The position numbers and the translations under genes were made by a program. DNA of 11,682 bases from the NCBI GenBank assembly GCA_017940955.1, contig JAGAXP010000311.1, forward strand, positions 1 to 11,682, in the 5' to 3' direction. Position 1 is the first letter of the stretch; every line of letters begins with the position of its first letter. Under the pieces are notes generated by a model that was not told the DNA's origin, did not search any database, and saw only the letters and a list, made by a program, of their open reading frames with translations. The DNA is from Oribacterium sp. (GTDB taxonomy: Bacteria; Bacillota_A; Clostridia; Lachnospirales; Lachnospiraceae). Of this stretch, positions 1-6,081 are shown piece by piece.

Positions 1-313
1 CAATAGCCATATATAGAAGTTTTAATATGTCTAAATATAAACTATTTAGCCATATATTCAGAGTACAAAAAAAGAACACCCCTTTAGATGTTCTCTTTCC
101 GCCGCCCCGATATTTTTCACTTACTTTGCGTAAGATCCTTGGAAACTTAGAGCGGTTACTTTAACTAAACTAAACATCTTGGGCTAACCGTCTACCGGTA
201 GCACTTCTTTTCAATAACTATCTTACCATCACCACTCGTTATCGTCAAACGAATATTCAGTTGTAATATCAGGTTTTCCGGAGTGCCTCATTCGCATTCC
301 GTTTCGCTACAGA
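1..313. other. Gene-poor left edge, unidentified remnant sequence
   Basis: No frame here has a supportable gene. On the minus strand between the repeat at 314 and the terminator at 67-98 there are short open stretches broken by stops in all frames. This looks like the decayed 3' end of something, perhaps an insertion sequence or the gene whose start survives at 316-390, but I could not identify it. The 11-nt direct repeat TAGCCATATAT occurs at 4-14 and 47-57 in AT-rich DNA; I see no function for it. Confidence 0.4.
67..98 (-). terminator. Rho-independent terminator
   Basis: Read on the minus strand, AGAACA (78-73) and TGTTCT (94-89) form a 6-bp stem around a 10-nt loop. GU and AU pairs can lengthen the stem outward. 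A run of seven T follows at 73-67. It would end transcription coming from the region to the right, including read-through from the methyltransferase-STAS unit and from the helicase stub. Confidence 0.75.
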
Positions 314-339
314 GTTCACAGTGACAGGCACCAATGGTT
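314..339 (-). repeat. Dispersed REP-like repeat, copy 1
   Basis: Plus strand reads GTTCACAGTGACAGGCACC followed by AATGGTT. It is one of seven co-oriented copies in the window and has the A variant at the W position. Read on the minus strand it continues the helicase stub frame as NHWCLSL and supplies its TGA stop at 318-316. Confidence 0.85.
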
Positions 340-390
340 CGAAATGGCGTCAACGATTCGCTTGTTCAGATTTAATTCATTAAATGTCAT
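316..390 (-). pseudogene. DEAD-box RNA helicase, N-terminal stub truncated at a repeat
   Basis: The frame starts at ATG 390 and reads MTFNELNLNKRIVDAIS, then NHWCLSL and a stop. The first 17 residues match the start typical of DEAD-box RNA helicases (the Q-motif region of RhlE/CsdA-like proteins, where xFxELxLxxxIxxAI precedes the Q motif). The last seven residues and the stop are encoded by the dispersed repeat at 314-339. The Q motif, Walker A, DEAD box and helicase core are all missing, so the stub cannot be functional. The AT-rich leader of nearly 190 bases between the upstream gene and this start, with a perfect TATAAT at 414-409, fits a helicase with its own promoter. The identification rests on only 17 residues, so it is moderate. 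Confidence 0.6.
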
Positions 391-408
391 AGTTTTCTTT
401 TAACTCAG

Positions 409-437
409 ATTATAAGTCTGCACTAAAAAACTGACCG
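409..437 (-). promoter_or_regulatory. Possible promoter of the helicase stub
   Basis: A consensus -10 TATAAT lies at 414-409 on the minus strand, about 20 bases before the helicase ATG. The hexamer 17 bp further upstream (CGGTCA) matches the -35 consensus poorly, so the call depends on the -10. Confidence 0.35.
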
Positions 438-577
438 GTTTTGCCCGATAAGTTATGTTAACTTATTTAAAATAAGCTGTTTCATCGATAAGACTTGAAG
501 AGTCTAAAACACATCAGCAGACATAAAGCAAATAATATTTTAATCTGTCATCCTCCAAATTGCCTATTTCCATTTAT

Positions 578-1831
578 CTACATCTCAAAGATATCTCCAA
601 ATCCCGTAGTCTTTAGGATCTCATTAACGCTTTCGTTAACCCCGGTCAATGAAAGACCTTTTGTACTCTTTTTATGCATGATCAGCAAAACACGCAAGCC
701 TGCAGAGGATATGTATTCCAGATTCCTGCAGTCAACAGATACTCCTTCGATAGTCCCTTCCTTCTCGATTTCCTCAAAACACGACAGAATCTCCGGAGCC
801 GTCAGAGTATCTGCTCGCCCTGAAATGCACATGGAAATCTGCCCTCCATCCCGCTGTGCTTTAATTCCGAATTCTTTTCCGGCCTTCTTTTCCGGAACCG
901 ATACATCCTCACCGATGGGAGTGATTCTCCAATAGGCACATTGTTTCATAGCTTCCCTGACAGCCCTTTGAAGCTCAGGTTTGTCTTTAATACAGGCTAA
1001 TTCAGGCATGTAATCCCCAACAAGTACTCTCTCCGCTTTGAGTCCATGGTCTTTAAGAAACGCCAGAGCTTTTTTTAAGCCTGCTTCTAATCCATCCTGC
1101 ACCTTTACAATAAGATCCGAAGCAGCAATTTTCACATCCGACTTTTCCTGGACTCTTTTTTTGGCATTCATCATATCATGCAAAAGCCGATCCCCGTAAA
1201 TAGCCTTAGTGATCATCACATACTGCAGTCCTGACTCAGGATCTGCGGTGATCCAACAGCCGCCATGCTTTACAAGGAGCCGTCTTATATTGTCGCATAA
1301 TTCACCGGCCTCACTGTTTCCAAAATACATAAGCAGTCCTTCTGTTGTAATGCAGATATCTCCATCGGTATCCTCAAGAGCCTTTTCCATGGAATCATAA
1401 TTCGTGGCATCAACGGCCTGATACCTAATGCTCCCGCCCTGTTTCGGATCTATTATAGAGCGAACCACCGGTTCAATCTCCATAATGGTTGCAGGAAGAT
1501 CCAATCCCACATAGCGTCTGCCTTTGCGCGAAAAGCGGATGGCACGAGGCATATAACCGCAGGGAAGGTCAACAACGGTCCGGCATCCGGTTTCGACTGC
1601 CATTGCTTCTGTCGTGAGAAAACGAATTTCAATCATGATATTACCGACCATGGTCTGCACTTCCGATATTTGGGTAGAATTGCTATTCTGTGTCTCCTCG
1701 GAAGTAAGTCCCAGTCTCTCCGCTATAGCCATTGCATCCTTATCACCGGTTTCTGCAAACTGAAATACAGTCATCTTCGCTGTGTTAAAGACGGGGTTAA
1801 CGCGTTCTAATAATTCCTTGTCCTTACTCAT
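578..1831 (-). CDS. LCM/PPM-type SAM methyltransferase fused to C-terminal STAS domain
   Basis: This 417-aa protein has two domains. Residues about 15-300 look like the leucine carboxyl methyltransferase/polyketide O-methyltransferase family (COG3315-like). Motif I is VVDLPCGY at 86-93, the acidic motif II is YVGLDLPA at 107-114, and the family motif TEGLLMYF is at 163-170. Residues about 330-417 form a STAS domain with YISSAGLR at 373-380; Ser375/376 is the phosphorylatable position in anti-sigma-factor antagonists. Family knowledge suggests methyl transfer from SAM to a carboxyl or hydroxyl group; the substrate is unknown. I infer that STAS phosphorylation or partner binding gates the enzyme. 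The ATG shares one base with the stop of the upstream membrane-protein gene (TAATG) and has a GGGAG site 7 bases away, so translation is probably coupled. Confidence 0.88.
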   Translation of the reverse strand: MSKDKELLERVNPVFNTAKMTVFQFAETGDKDAMAIAERLGLTSEETQNSNSTQISEVQTMVGNIMIEIRFLTTEAMAVETGCRTVVDLPCGYMPRAIRFSRKGRRYVGLDLPATIMEIEPVVRSIIDPKQGGSIRYQAVDATNYDSMEKALEDTDGDICITTEGLLMYFGNSEAGELCDNIRRLLVKHGGCWITADPESGLQYVMITKAIYGDRLLHDMMNAKKRVQEKSDVKIAASDLIVKVQDGLEAGLKKALAFLKDHGLKAERVLVGDYMPELACIKDKPELQRAVREAMKQCAYWRITPIGEDVSVPEKKAGKEFGIKAQRDGGQISMCISGRADTLTAPEILSCFEEIEKEGTIEGVSVDCRNLEYISSAGLRVLLIMHKKSTKGLSLTGVNESVNEILKTTGFGDIFEM

Positions 1832-2466
1832 TATTTGTCTCCCTGTTTACCGTTTTTCCATTTTATCCTGTAATATATAAACGCTAACACCAGACATAAA
1901 ACAGCTATTATGAAAAACCACAATGCTATCGTAACGGCTGTCTGCTCATATACTTTAAGAAAAAAATATGGTCCGTCAATGATCCTCAAAACATTTAACA
2001 TCAGGCATACGATGCCATAAAAAAGAGTGGCACAAACAGGGTACAGTATTATCCTTAGCGAAAGCCTCTCTGTCTTTTCCAAGAACAAAAGGGAAACCAC
2101 AGACAGTATCGGTGCAATCAGATGATTGATGGGTGCCACATTCTGGAAAAAATAGTAGTCTACGCCACCTTCCGGAGCGAGCACAAATGCCGCAATAAGA
2201 AAAGTCACTGTAAGCCCAACTGCTGAGACAAAATGTAAGATCGTAACTAACTCAGGTATCATCCTGCCATGATAACAGTATATGACAACCAGGGCTGATA
2301 CGATCAACTGCAAAACATTACTGTCCACTGTATACCACTTGAATAATCCGAATTTAAAGCTATATAGGTCATAGATGAATGCTATAAACTCAAGCAAAAT
2401 TAAAATAATATTTACTATTACTGCCTTTTTTTCGATAAATTTCACACCATGCCTCATCATTATCAC
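1831..2466 (-). CDS. Pr6Pr-like polytopic membrane protein
   Basis: This is a protein of about 211 residues with roughly six hydrophobic segments. The pattern resembles the Pr6Pr/FAR-17a-like family of Firmicutes: an early FKWYTVDSN segment, the central VTFLIAAFVLAPEGG stretch, then an NVAPINHLIAPILS helix followed by SLLFLE. It ends in a basic tail. The molecular role of this family is not known to me. I use the GTG at 2466, which overlaps the preceding TGA (GTGA); the ATGs at 2460 and 2457 are alternatives, and a GTGAGG site precedes all three. It overlaps the methyltransferase-STAS gene by one base, so the two are likely co-translated. A membrane partner for the methyltransferase is possible, but that is inference from position only. 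Confidence 0.7.
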   Translation of the reverse strand: MIMMRHGVKFIEKKAVIVNIILILLEFIAFIYDLYSFKFGLFKWYTVDSNVLQLIVSALVVIYCYHGRMIPELVTILHFVSAVGLTVTFLIAAFVLAPEGGVDYYFFQNVAPINHLIAPILSVVSLLFLEKTERLSLRIILYPVCATLFYGIVCLMLNVLRIIDGPYFFLKVYEQTAVTIALWFFIIAVLCLVLAFIYYRIKWKNGKQGDK

Positions 2467-2744
2467 ATTTGCCTCACCAAAGTATAAGCAAGCCCTGCGG
2501 CAATTCCTCCCAAAAGTCCCGAAAAATGATTTCCCGAAAAGGATTGTGAGGTTCTTTTTTTAGGATGGAAACCTTCTCCGCTTTTTACCAACATGATCAT
2601 TGCCACAAATACTGCCACCAGATTTCGGAAAAAGCTTTTCTGTATGCTTGGCACGTCGCCTGCCAGTCGTACAAATATGTTCATGAGATTAAAGAAAAAT
2701 GCAGATGAACATATATAAAGTATCGCCTTAAATTTCTTCTTTAT
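2463..2744 (-). pseudogene. EamA/DMT-family transporter, internally deleted and start-less
   Basis: Reading from ATA at 2744 gives KKKFKAILYICSSAFFF, then NLMNIFVRLAGDVPS and IQKSFFRNLVAV. This is the N-terminus of a drug/metabolite transporter (DMT) of the EamA type. After about 60 residues the sequence jumps to GLLGGIAAGLAYTLVRQM, which resembles the start of the second EamA half, and then stops. A normal protein has about 290 residues and ten helices. Here most of the first half and nearly all of the second are gone. The position where ATG is expected is ATA. The first in-frame ATG (2684) lies inside helix 1 and has no good ribosome site. The end overlaps the next gene as GTGA. A decayed gene is much more likely than a functional small protein. 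Confidence 0.75.
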
Positions 2745-2866
2745 AATGCAATTTGCTCAGAATTTGCCTTTATCTTTTCGACAATGTCCAAAATATCTCT
2801 TGCTGTGCTCATATTGTCTTTAAACAATACAGGCATACTACCTACAGACTTAAACGGTTCATTCAT
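2741..2866 (-). pseudogene. Short ORF, probable 3' remnant of an unidentified gene
   Basis: The frame from ATG 2866 encodes 41 residues, starting MNEPFKSVGSMPVLFKD and containing an amphipathic stretch TARDILDIVEKIKANSEQ before TAA at 2743-2741. The same frame is open upstream to a TAA that directly abuts the repeat copy at 2885-2910. I do not recognise the protein. Position and composition suggest the C-terminus of a longer gene cut off at the repeat. Its stop overlaps the lost start of the EamA remnant, as expected for genes of one former operon. Confidence 0.4.
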
Positions 2867-2884
2867 TAGAACACTGTTGTCTTA

Positions 2885-2910
2885 GTTCACATTGACAGGC
2901 ACCAATGGTT
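2885..2910 (-). repeat. Dispersed REP-like repeat, copy 2a (divergent)
   Basis: Plus strand reads GTTCACATTGACAGGCACC followed by AATGGTT, with one change inside the core. It is followed 16 bases later by copy 2b in the same orientation, the only tandem pair in the window. It directly abuts the truncated ORF remnant at 2741-2866. Confidence 0.85.
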
Positions 2911-2926
2911 CCAGAGGGTTGCCGGT

Positions 2927-2952
2927 GTTCACAGTGACAGGCACCTATGGTC
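2927..2952 (-). repeat. Dispersed REP-like repeat, copy 2b
   Basis: Plus strand reads GTTCACAGTGACAGGCACC followed by TATGGTC, identical over 26 bases to the copy at 5235. It touches the TAA stop of the antiporter gene (2955-2953) with no base between. Confidence 0.9.
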
Positions 2953-4134
2953 TTACGGTTTTTTGCTTAACAGATTTTTATATGTGCTGTCTATAGCAAA
3001 GGCTCCGAGTGGTGCAGTGATCACTATTGCAAGAACAGCAACCGTAAGCACTACATCGCCGCAGGAGAGCCCCATGGATAATGGAATGCCGCCGATTGCC
3101 GCCTGAACTGTAGCTTTCGGTGTATATGCCATCATGATAAACAGTCGCTCTTTTCTATTGAGCTTAGTGCCGATAAGGCATAAAAACACTCCGAGCATCC
3201 TGAATATCAATACTCCCATGATCAGCAGAATTGCTCTTAGTCCGACGTTTCCTATGTAGTAAATATTGATTGCTGCCCCCACAAGAACAAACAGTAATAC
3301 TTCAGCCGCTACCCAGAGCTTTTCATATTTTTTTGATAGTCTTTCCGCAACGATCTGTCTTTTCTTCTGCAATCCTATTCCGATAAACATTATCGAAATA
3401 AGTGCAGAGAAGGTTATCGGTGTATGCATTGAGTCTTCCATGTAAACAAGAATAAAAGATATACACAGAATGATCAGTACCTTTACGGTGTCACGAATAT
3501 GAACGTTTTTAAAATAAAATGCCAGAGCCGAGCCTGTCAGGAGTCCAATGATCATGCCAAGAAATATTGATACAGGAATGTTTACTAAACTTGTCAGTGA
3601 AATTCCCTGTCCCTGAGCCATGCCTAAAAATGTTGAAAAAAGTACTATAACGTAAACATCATCAACAGATGCACCCGCCAGGATGAGCTGAGGGATACCC
3701 TCTTCTGTGCCATAACCTTCATCCATCAGTTTCACCATCCTAGGGACGACAACGGCAGGTGATACAGCAGCAAGCACAGAACCGAGAATTGCAGCGTCAA
3801 GAAGAGGTAGTACGAGCAATCCGGGAGCAAGAATGAGCATTCCTATAAGTTCACATGTAGCAGGTACAAAGCACATCAGAAAAGCTGGTCTTCCGATTTT
3901 CTTCAGTCCTGATACATCGAGACCGAGCCCTGCTCTTGTCAGGATTATGATGAGAGCTATTTTTCGAAGTTCAGAAGATATCCCAAGTATGCTTCCATCT
4001 ATAAGATTCAGTACATAGGGCCCCAATATGATGCCGGTTATCAATAATCCAATAAGACTCGGAAGCTTTAGTTTTTTGCAAATAAAACCAAGAGCCATTC
4101 CGAGAATAAAAATAAGCGAAATACTGAGTAACAT
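2953..4134 (-). CDS. CPA-family cation:proton antiporter under fluoride riboswitch control
   Basis: This is a 393-aa membrane protein with 11-13 predicted hydrophobic segments and the Na+/H+ exchanger fold. Recognisable segments are KKLKLPSLIGLLITG at about 20-34, ILGPYVLNL, LIIILTRAGLGLD at about 61-73, AAVSPAVVVPRM at 122-133 and GASVDDVYVIVLF at 154-166. The Asp-Asp in the last segment sits where CPA antiporters carry ion-binding acids. I start at ATG 4134, preceded by AGAAGGG. A longer frame from TTG 4173 would begin inside the terminator stem of the leader, so it is rejected. Fluoride riboswitches are known to precede Na+/H+-antiporter-type genes as well as crcB and CLC-F genes, so a role in fluoride or linked proton/cation efflux is inferred. 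The stop abuts a dispersed repeat. Confidence 0.88.
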   Translation of the reverse strand: MLLSISLIFILGMALGFICKKLKLPSLIGLLITGIILGPYVLNLIDGSILGISSELRKIALIIILTRAGLGLDVSGLKKIGRPAFLMCFVPATCELIGMLILAPGLLVLPLLDAAILGSVLAAVSPAVVVPRMVKLMDEGYGTEEGIPQLILAGASVDDVYVIVLFSTFLGMAQGQGISLTSLVNIPVSIFLGMIIGLLTGSALAFYFKNVHIRDTVKVLIILCISFILVYMEDSMHTPITFSALISIMFIGIGLQKKRQIVAERLSKKYEKLWVAAEVLLFVLVGAAINIYYIGNVGLRAILLIMGVLIFRMLGVFLCLIGTKLNRKERLFIMMAYTPKATVQAAIGGIPLSMGLSCGDVVLTVAVLAIVITAPLGAFAIDSTYKNLLSKKP

Positions 4135-4159
4135 AAAACCATAACCCTTCTGTGTTATC

Positions 4160-4205
4160 AAAAAAGCTGACAACTCCTGCGTGAATAAACGCAGAAGTCA
4201 TCAGC
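4160..4205 (-). terminator. Riboswitch expression-platform terminator
   Basis: GCTGATGACTTCTGCGT (4205-4189) pairs with ACGCAGGAGTTGTCAGC (4182-4166) around a 6-nt loop, with a few mismatches, and a T run follows at 4165-4160. The 5' arm contains the ACTTC needed for the aptamer pseudoknot, so the two structures exclude each other. That is the expected design of a genetic ON switch. Confidence 0.85.
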
Positions 4206-4253
4206 TATAGTAAGCGGTTCAAGTAATTCTACTTAGGGAGAACTTCATTCCCT
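4160..4253 (-). promoter_or_regulatory. Fluoride (crcB-type) riboswitch with terminator
   Basis: On the minus strand the leader begins AGGGAATGAAGTTCTCCCT (4253-4235), a stem AGGGA/TCCCT closing a loop that contains GAAGT. A short hairpin AAGTA/TACTT follows. Then comes AACCGCTTACTATAGC, with GCT/AGC pairing, and GCTGATGACTTCTGCG. The ACTTC there can pair with the GAAGT loop, the pseudoknot typical of fluoride aptamers. The order and motifs (GATG-like loop, AACCGC, AGCTGATGAC) match the crcB motif known from Bacillus and Thermotoga. The 3' part overlaps a long terminator hairpin, so fluoride binding would block termination and turn on the antiporter gene. This is recognition from memory; a covariance-model scan would settle it. 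Confidence 0.87.
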
Positions 4254-4263
4254 TGTTTGTTCT

Positions 4264-4292
4264 AATATAGCATAGGGGATATATTAAAGCAA
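4264..4292 (-). promoter_or_regulatory. Sigma-A promoter for the riboswitch-antiporter unit
   Basis: On the minus strand -35 TTGCTT (4292-4287) and -10 TATATT (4269-4264) are separated by exactly 17 bp. Transcription would start about 7 bases further on, just before the aptamer. The -35 begins only 4 bases after the repeat at 4297-4320. Confidence 0.7.
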
Positions 4293-4296
4293 TAAT

Positions 4297-4320
4297 GTTC
4301 ACAGTGACAGGCACCTATGG
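4297..4320 (-). repeat. Dispersed REP-like repeat, copy 3
   Basis: Plus strand reads GTTCACAGTGACAGGCACC followed by TATGG, after which the match ends (CA instead of TC/TT). On the minus strand its CCATAG provides the last residue (Pro) and the TAG stop of the cbiL-type gene. Confidence 0.9.
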
Positions 4321-4971
4321 CACAATCACCAAAGAAAAGTATCCTGCTTCATCCGGAATGGACTGCGAGTCAAAATAAACCTTTTCATCCGGCATTCCAA
4401 TGTTTTCAACCAGATAGATATTCTTGTTCCGGGCAAATGCTTTTTCCTTTATTTCCTTTAACTTTTTTCCGGCTTTCATTATCACAAGTGTGCCTTCAAA
4501 TTCACAGTACTTACCTGATGTTATCATCAGGGATTTGTCGCCTAGGGAAAGTGAAAGGTTCAACTTTGCGGAGGCAGCGCTAAAGGAAGTAATTCCGCTG
4601 ATTACCTCGATTTCATATCCTTGTTCCTTTATCATACCTGCAATATAAAAAAACGTAGAATATATCCCCGGATCTCCCAATGTAAGAAAAGCTACATTCT
4701 TCCCTGATGAAAGGTAGTATATGATTTGTTCAGCTGCTTTCTTATGTGCATCAAAGAGATCATCTTTATGCATGGGAAATTCCAAAAGCAACAGTTCTTT
4801 TGAAATGATCTCCGGAACAGCCGCTTTCGCTATTTCATATGCTACTCCAGCCTCACCATGACTTTCCGGACATGCTATACAATCGGCATTTTTAATTGTC
4901 TTAAGCGCTTTTAATGTTATCAGTTCCGGATCACCGGGTCCTACTCCAACAGCGTATAGTTTTCCTGTCAT
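4315..4971 (-). CDS. cbiL: Precorrin-2/cobalt-factor II C20-methyltransferase
   Basis: This 218-aa protein belongs to the tetrapyrrole methylase family. It has the N-terminal GVGPGDPELITLKA at 9-22 and the LTLGDPGIYST segment at 96-106, which form the SAM/substrate site. In cobalamin synthesis this enzyme methylates C20 of precorrin-2 or cobalt-factor II in the cytoplasm. I choose ATG 4971, with GAGGAG just upstream and the usual MTGKLYxVGVGPGDPE beginning; the frame is open 12 bases further to a TTG that lies in the ribosome site. The C-terminus ends SLVIVP with the last codon and stop inside a dispersed repeat, so one or a few residues may have been replaced. No other cobalamin gene is in the window, so it is an orphan, perhaps transplanted or left from a deleted operon. 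The anaerobic (cbiL) name is preferred because of the host type. Confidence 0.85.
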   Translation of the reverse strand: MTGKLYAVGVGPGDPELITLKALKTIKNADCIACPESHGEAGVAYEIAKAAVPEIISKELLLLEFPMHKDDLFDAHKKAAEQIIYYLSSGKNVAFLTLGDPGIYSTFFYIAGMIKEQGYEIEVISGITSFSAASAKLNLSLSLGDKSLMITSGKYCEFEGTLVIMKAGKKLKEIKEKAFARNKNIYLVENIGMPDEKVYFDSQSIPDEAGYFSLVIVP

Positions 4972-4979
4972 AGTACTCC

Positions 4980-5180
4980 TCAAAAAACTTCACCGCAGAC
5001 ATAAGCCTTTGACAACCCTCTCTTACGATTAGATCTTATTTCGGATATTTCAGAGTTTATTTCTTCTAAAGACATCTCCGGAATATCTGCAGATTCTTCT
5101 CGCAATGCATTGAATGCAGAACGAAAATCTTCTCTTAATGCTTTATCTTCTCTGAATTGAATTAATAGTTGTTCAGGCAT
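4980..5180 (-). CDS. RelB/DinJ-like antitoxin remnant (66 aa)
   Basis: This small protein begins MPEQLLIQFREDKALRED and carries MSLEEINSEISEIRSNRKR near the end. The first part resembles the beta strand that opens RelB/DinJ ribbon-helix-helix antitoxins. The MSLEEINxEI segment is common at the C-terminal side of clostridial members. The helix-loop-helix stretch that normally lies between them seems to be missing, and family members usually have about 85-100 residues. The tail LSKAYVCGEVF looks like read-through past the normal end. A good GGAG site lies 8 bases before ATG 5180. No toxin gene follows; cbiL starts 8 bases after the TGA. I regard it as an internally deleted, orphaned antitoxin. 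Whether it still makes a product is unclear. Confidence 0.5.
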   Translation of the reverse strand: MPEQLLIQFREDKALREDFRSAFNALREESADIPEMSLEEINSEISEIRSNRKRGLSKAYVCGEVF

Positions 5181-5234
5181 ATCATAATCTCCTTACATAC
5201 GTATAATTGTTTATCCAATACTTATGATGTCTCC

Positions 5235-5260
5235 GTTCACAGTGACAGGCACCTATGGTC
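5235..5260 (-). repeat. Dispersed REP-like repeat, copy 4
   Basis: Plus strand reads GTTCACAGTGACAGGCACC followed by TATGGTC, identical to copy 2b. Upstream on the minus strand are a GGAGG and an ATG (5273) whose frame runs only three codons before entering the repeat (MYA, then TIGACHCE), a possible further 5' gene stub. Confidence 0.9.
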
Positions 5261-5318
5261 GCGTACATATGAGCTGTAATGATCCTCCGTCGAAATATGA
5301 TTCTCTCATCTGACAACC

Positions 5319-5930
5319 TCAATATATCTCTAAATCCTTCAGTGTTTTTAACATATTCTCTGCAAATTGCACATTGCCACATTCCGTAAGATGTATCCCA
5401 TCATAAAAAAGATCGATATCCCAATTACCTGTGTCAATGAATCCTGTATTTTCTCTTTCCGATATAAGCTTATATAACTCACGAAGCTTTTTGTTTGTTT
5501 CCTGATATCCATGCATAGAATGTCCTTCCGGAAATCCCATCTTGGGAGGCGTGATGACGATAACTTTGCAGTCTTCATATACCGACCTTATAGAATCAAT
5601 CAACTTTCCCATATACTCTGATAATTCCTCCGGATCCGGTGAAGCCTGATTCAGGATATCATTTGTACCAAGCATCACAGCAATGTAATCAAGTTTGCCA
5701 TACCGTTCTAAGCTCTTTATAAAGCATTCTCTTTCTGATTCACTCACTGGTAAACAACGTCCATTTACTCCATCTTCTACTATTTCTATAGATGATTTCA
5801 GATTATTCTGAAGTATCACCGGCCATCGCTTCTCCTCCGGCAATCTGTCATCATCATAGCAAGATGCTAATGGATTATACCCATATGTATTGGAGTCACC
5901 ATAGATATATAACTTTTTAAATCTCTGCAT
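5319..5930 (-). CDS. SGNH/GDSL-family hydrolase (esterase/lipase-like)
   Basis: This 203-aa protein has all the SGNH blocks. Block I is GDSN at 11-14 with the nucleophile Ser13. Block II is GVNGR at 54-58, with Gly54 as the oxyanion glycine. Block III is GTND at 88-91 with Asn90. Block V is DGIHL at 177-181 with Asp177 and His180. There is no signal peptide, so it is cytoplasmic. The family hydrolyses ester or acyl bonds of lipids, carbohydrates or small thioesters; the substrate here cannot be told. The ATG at 5930 gives the typical start just before the GDS block. The ribosome site is weak (AGG about 10 bases upstream). The 150-bp gap to the upstream lipoprotein gene shows no convincing terminator, so read-through is possible. 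It is 70-80 bases from the repeat at 5235-5260. Confidence 0.88.
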   Translation of the reverse strand: MQRFKKLYIYGDSNTYGYNPLASCYDDDRLPEEKRWPVILQNNLKSSIEIVEDGVNGRCLPVSESERECFIKSLERYGKLDYIAVMLGTNDILNQASPDPEELSEYMGKLIDSIRSVYEDCKVIVITPPKMGFPEGHSMHGYQETNKKLRELYKLISERENTGFIDTGNWDIDLFYDGIHLTECGNVQFAENMLKTLKDLEIY

Positions 5931-6081
5931 AGTCTTTTGCCTGCTTTCTTATCTGATCTCAAGCTGTTTGTCTTACTATTTAATGTTCTGTCATGGATTA
6001 CATCTCTGGCACGGCTTATTCCCTTAATTTATTATCTCATCACCGGACTGCCAATGCAGTTGCCACAGCGCCTGCACCTGC

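Noticed and set aside
495..935. 146-codon plus-strand frame
   Set aside because: It is antisense to the STAS part of the methyltransferase fusion, which has clear motifs; the plus frame has none.
4135..4173. Longer antiporter start at TTG 4173
   Set aside because: The start and first codons fall in the riboswitch terminator stem and T tract; ATG 4134 has a ribosome site and the family's usual N-terminus.
5182..5382. 66-codon minus-strand frame across repeat copy 4
   Set aside because: It is out of frame with, and partly inside, the SGNH gene; its middle (TIGACHCE) is just the translated repeat.
6040..6081. In-frame open codons after the DUF3089 stop (AGAGAVATALAVR)
   Set aside because: This is a 13-codon stretch only, most likely chance; nothing suggests read-through.
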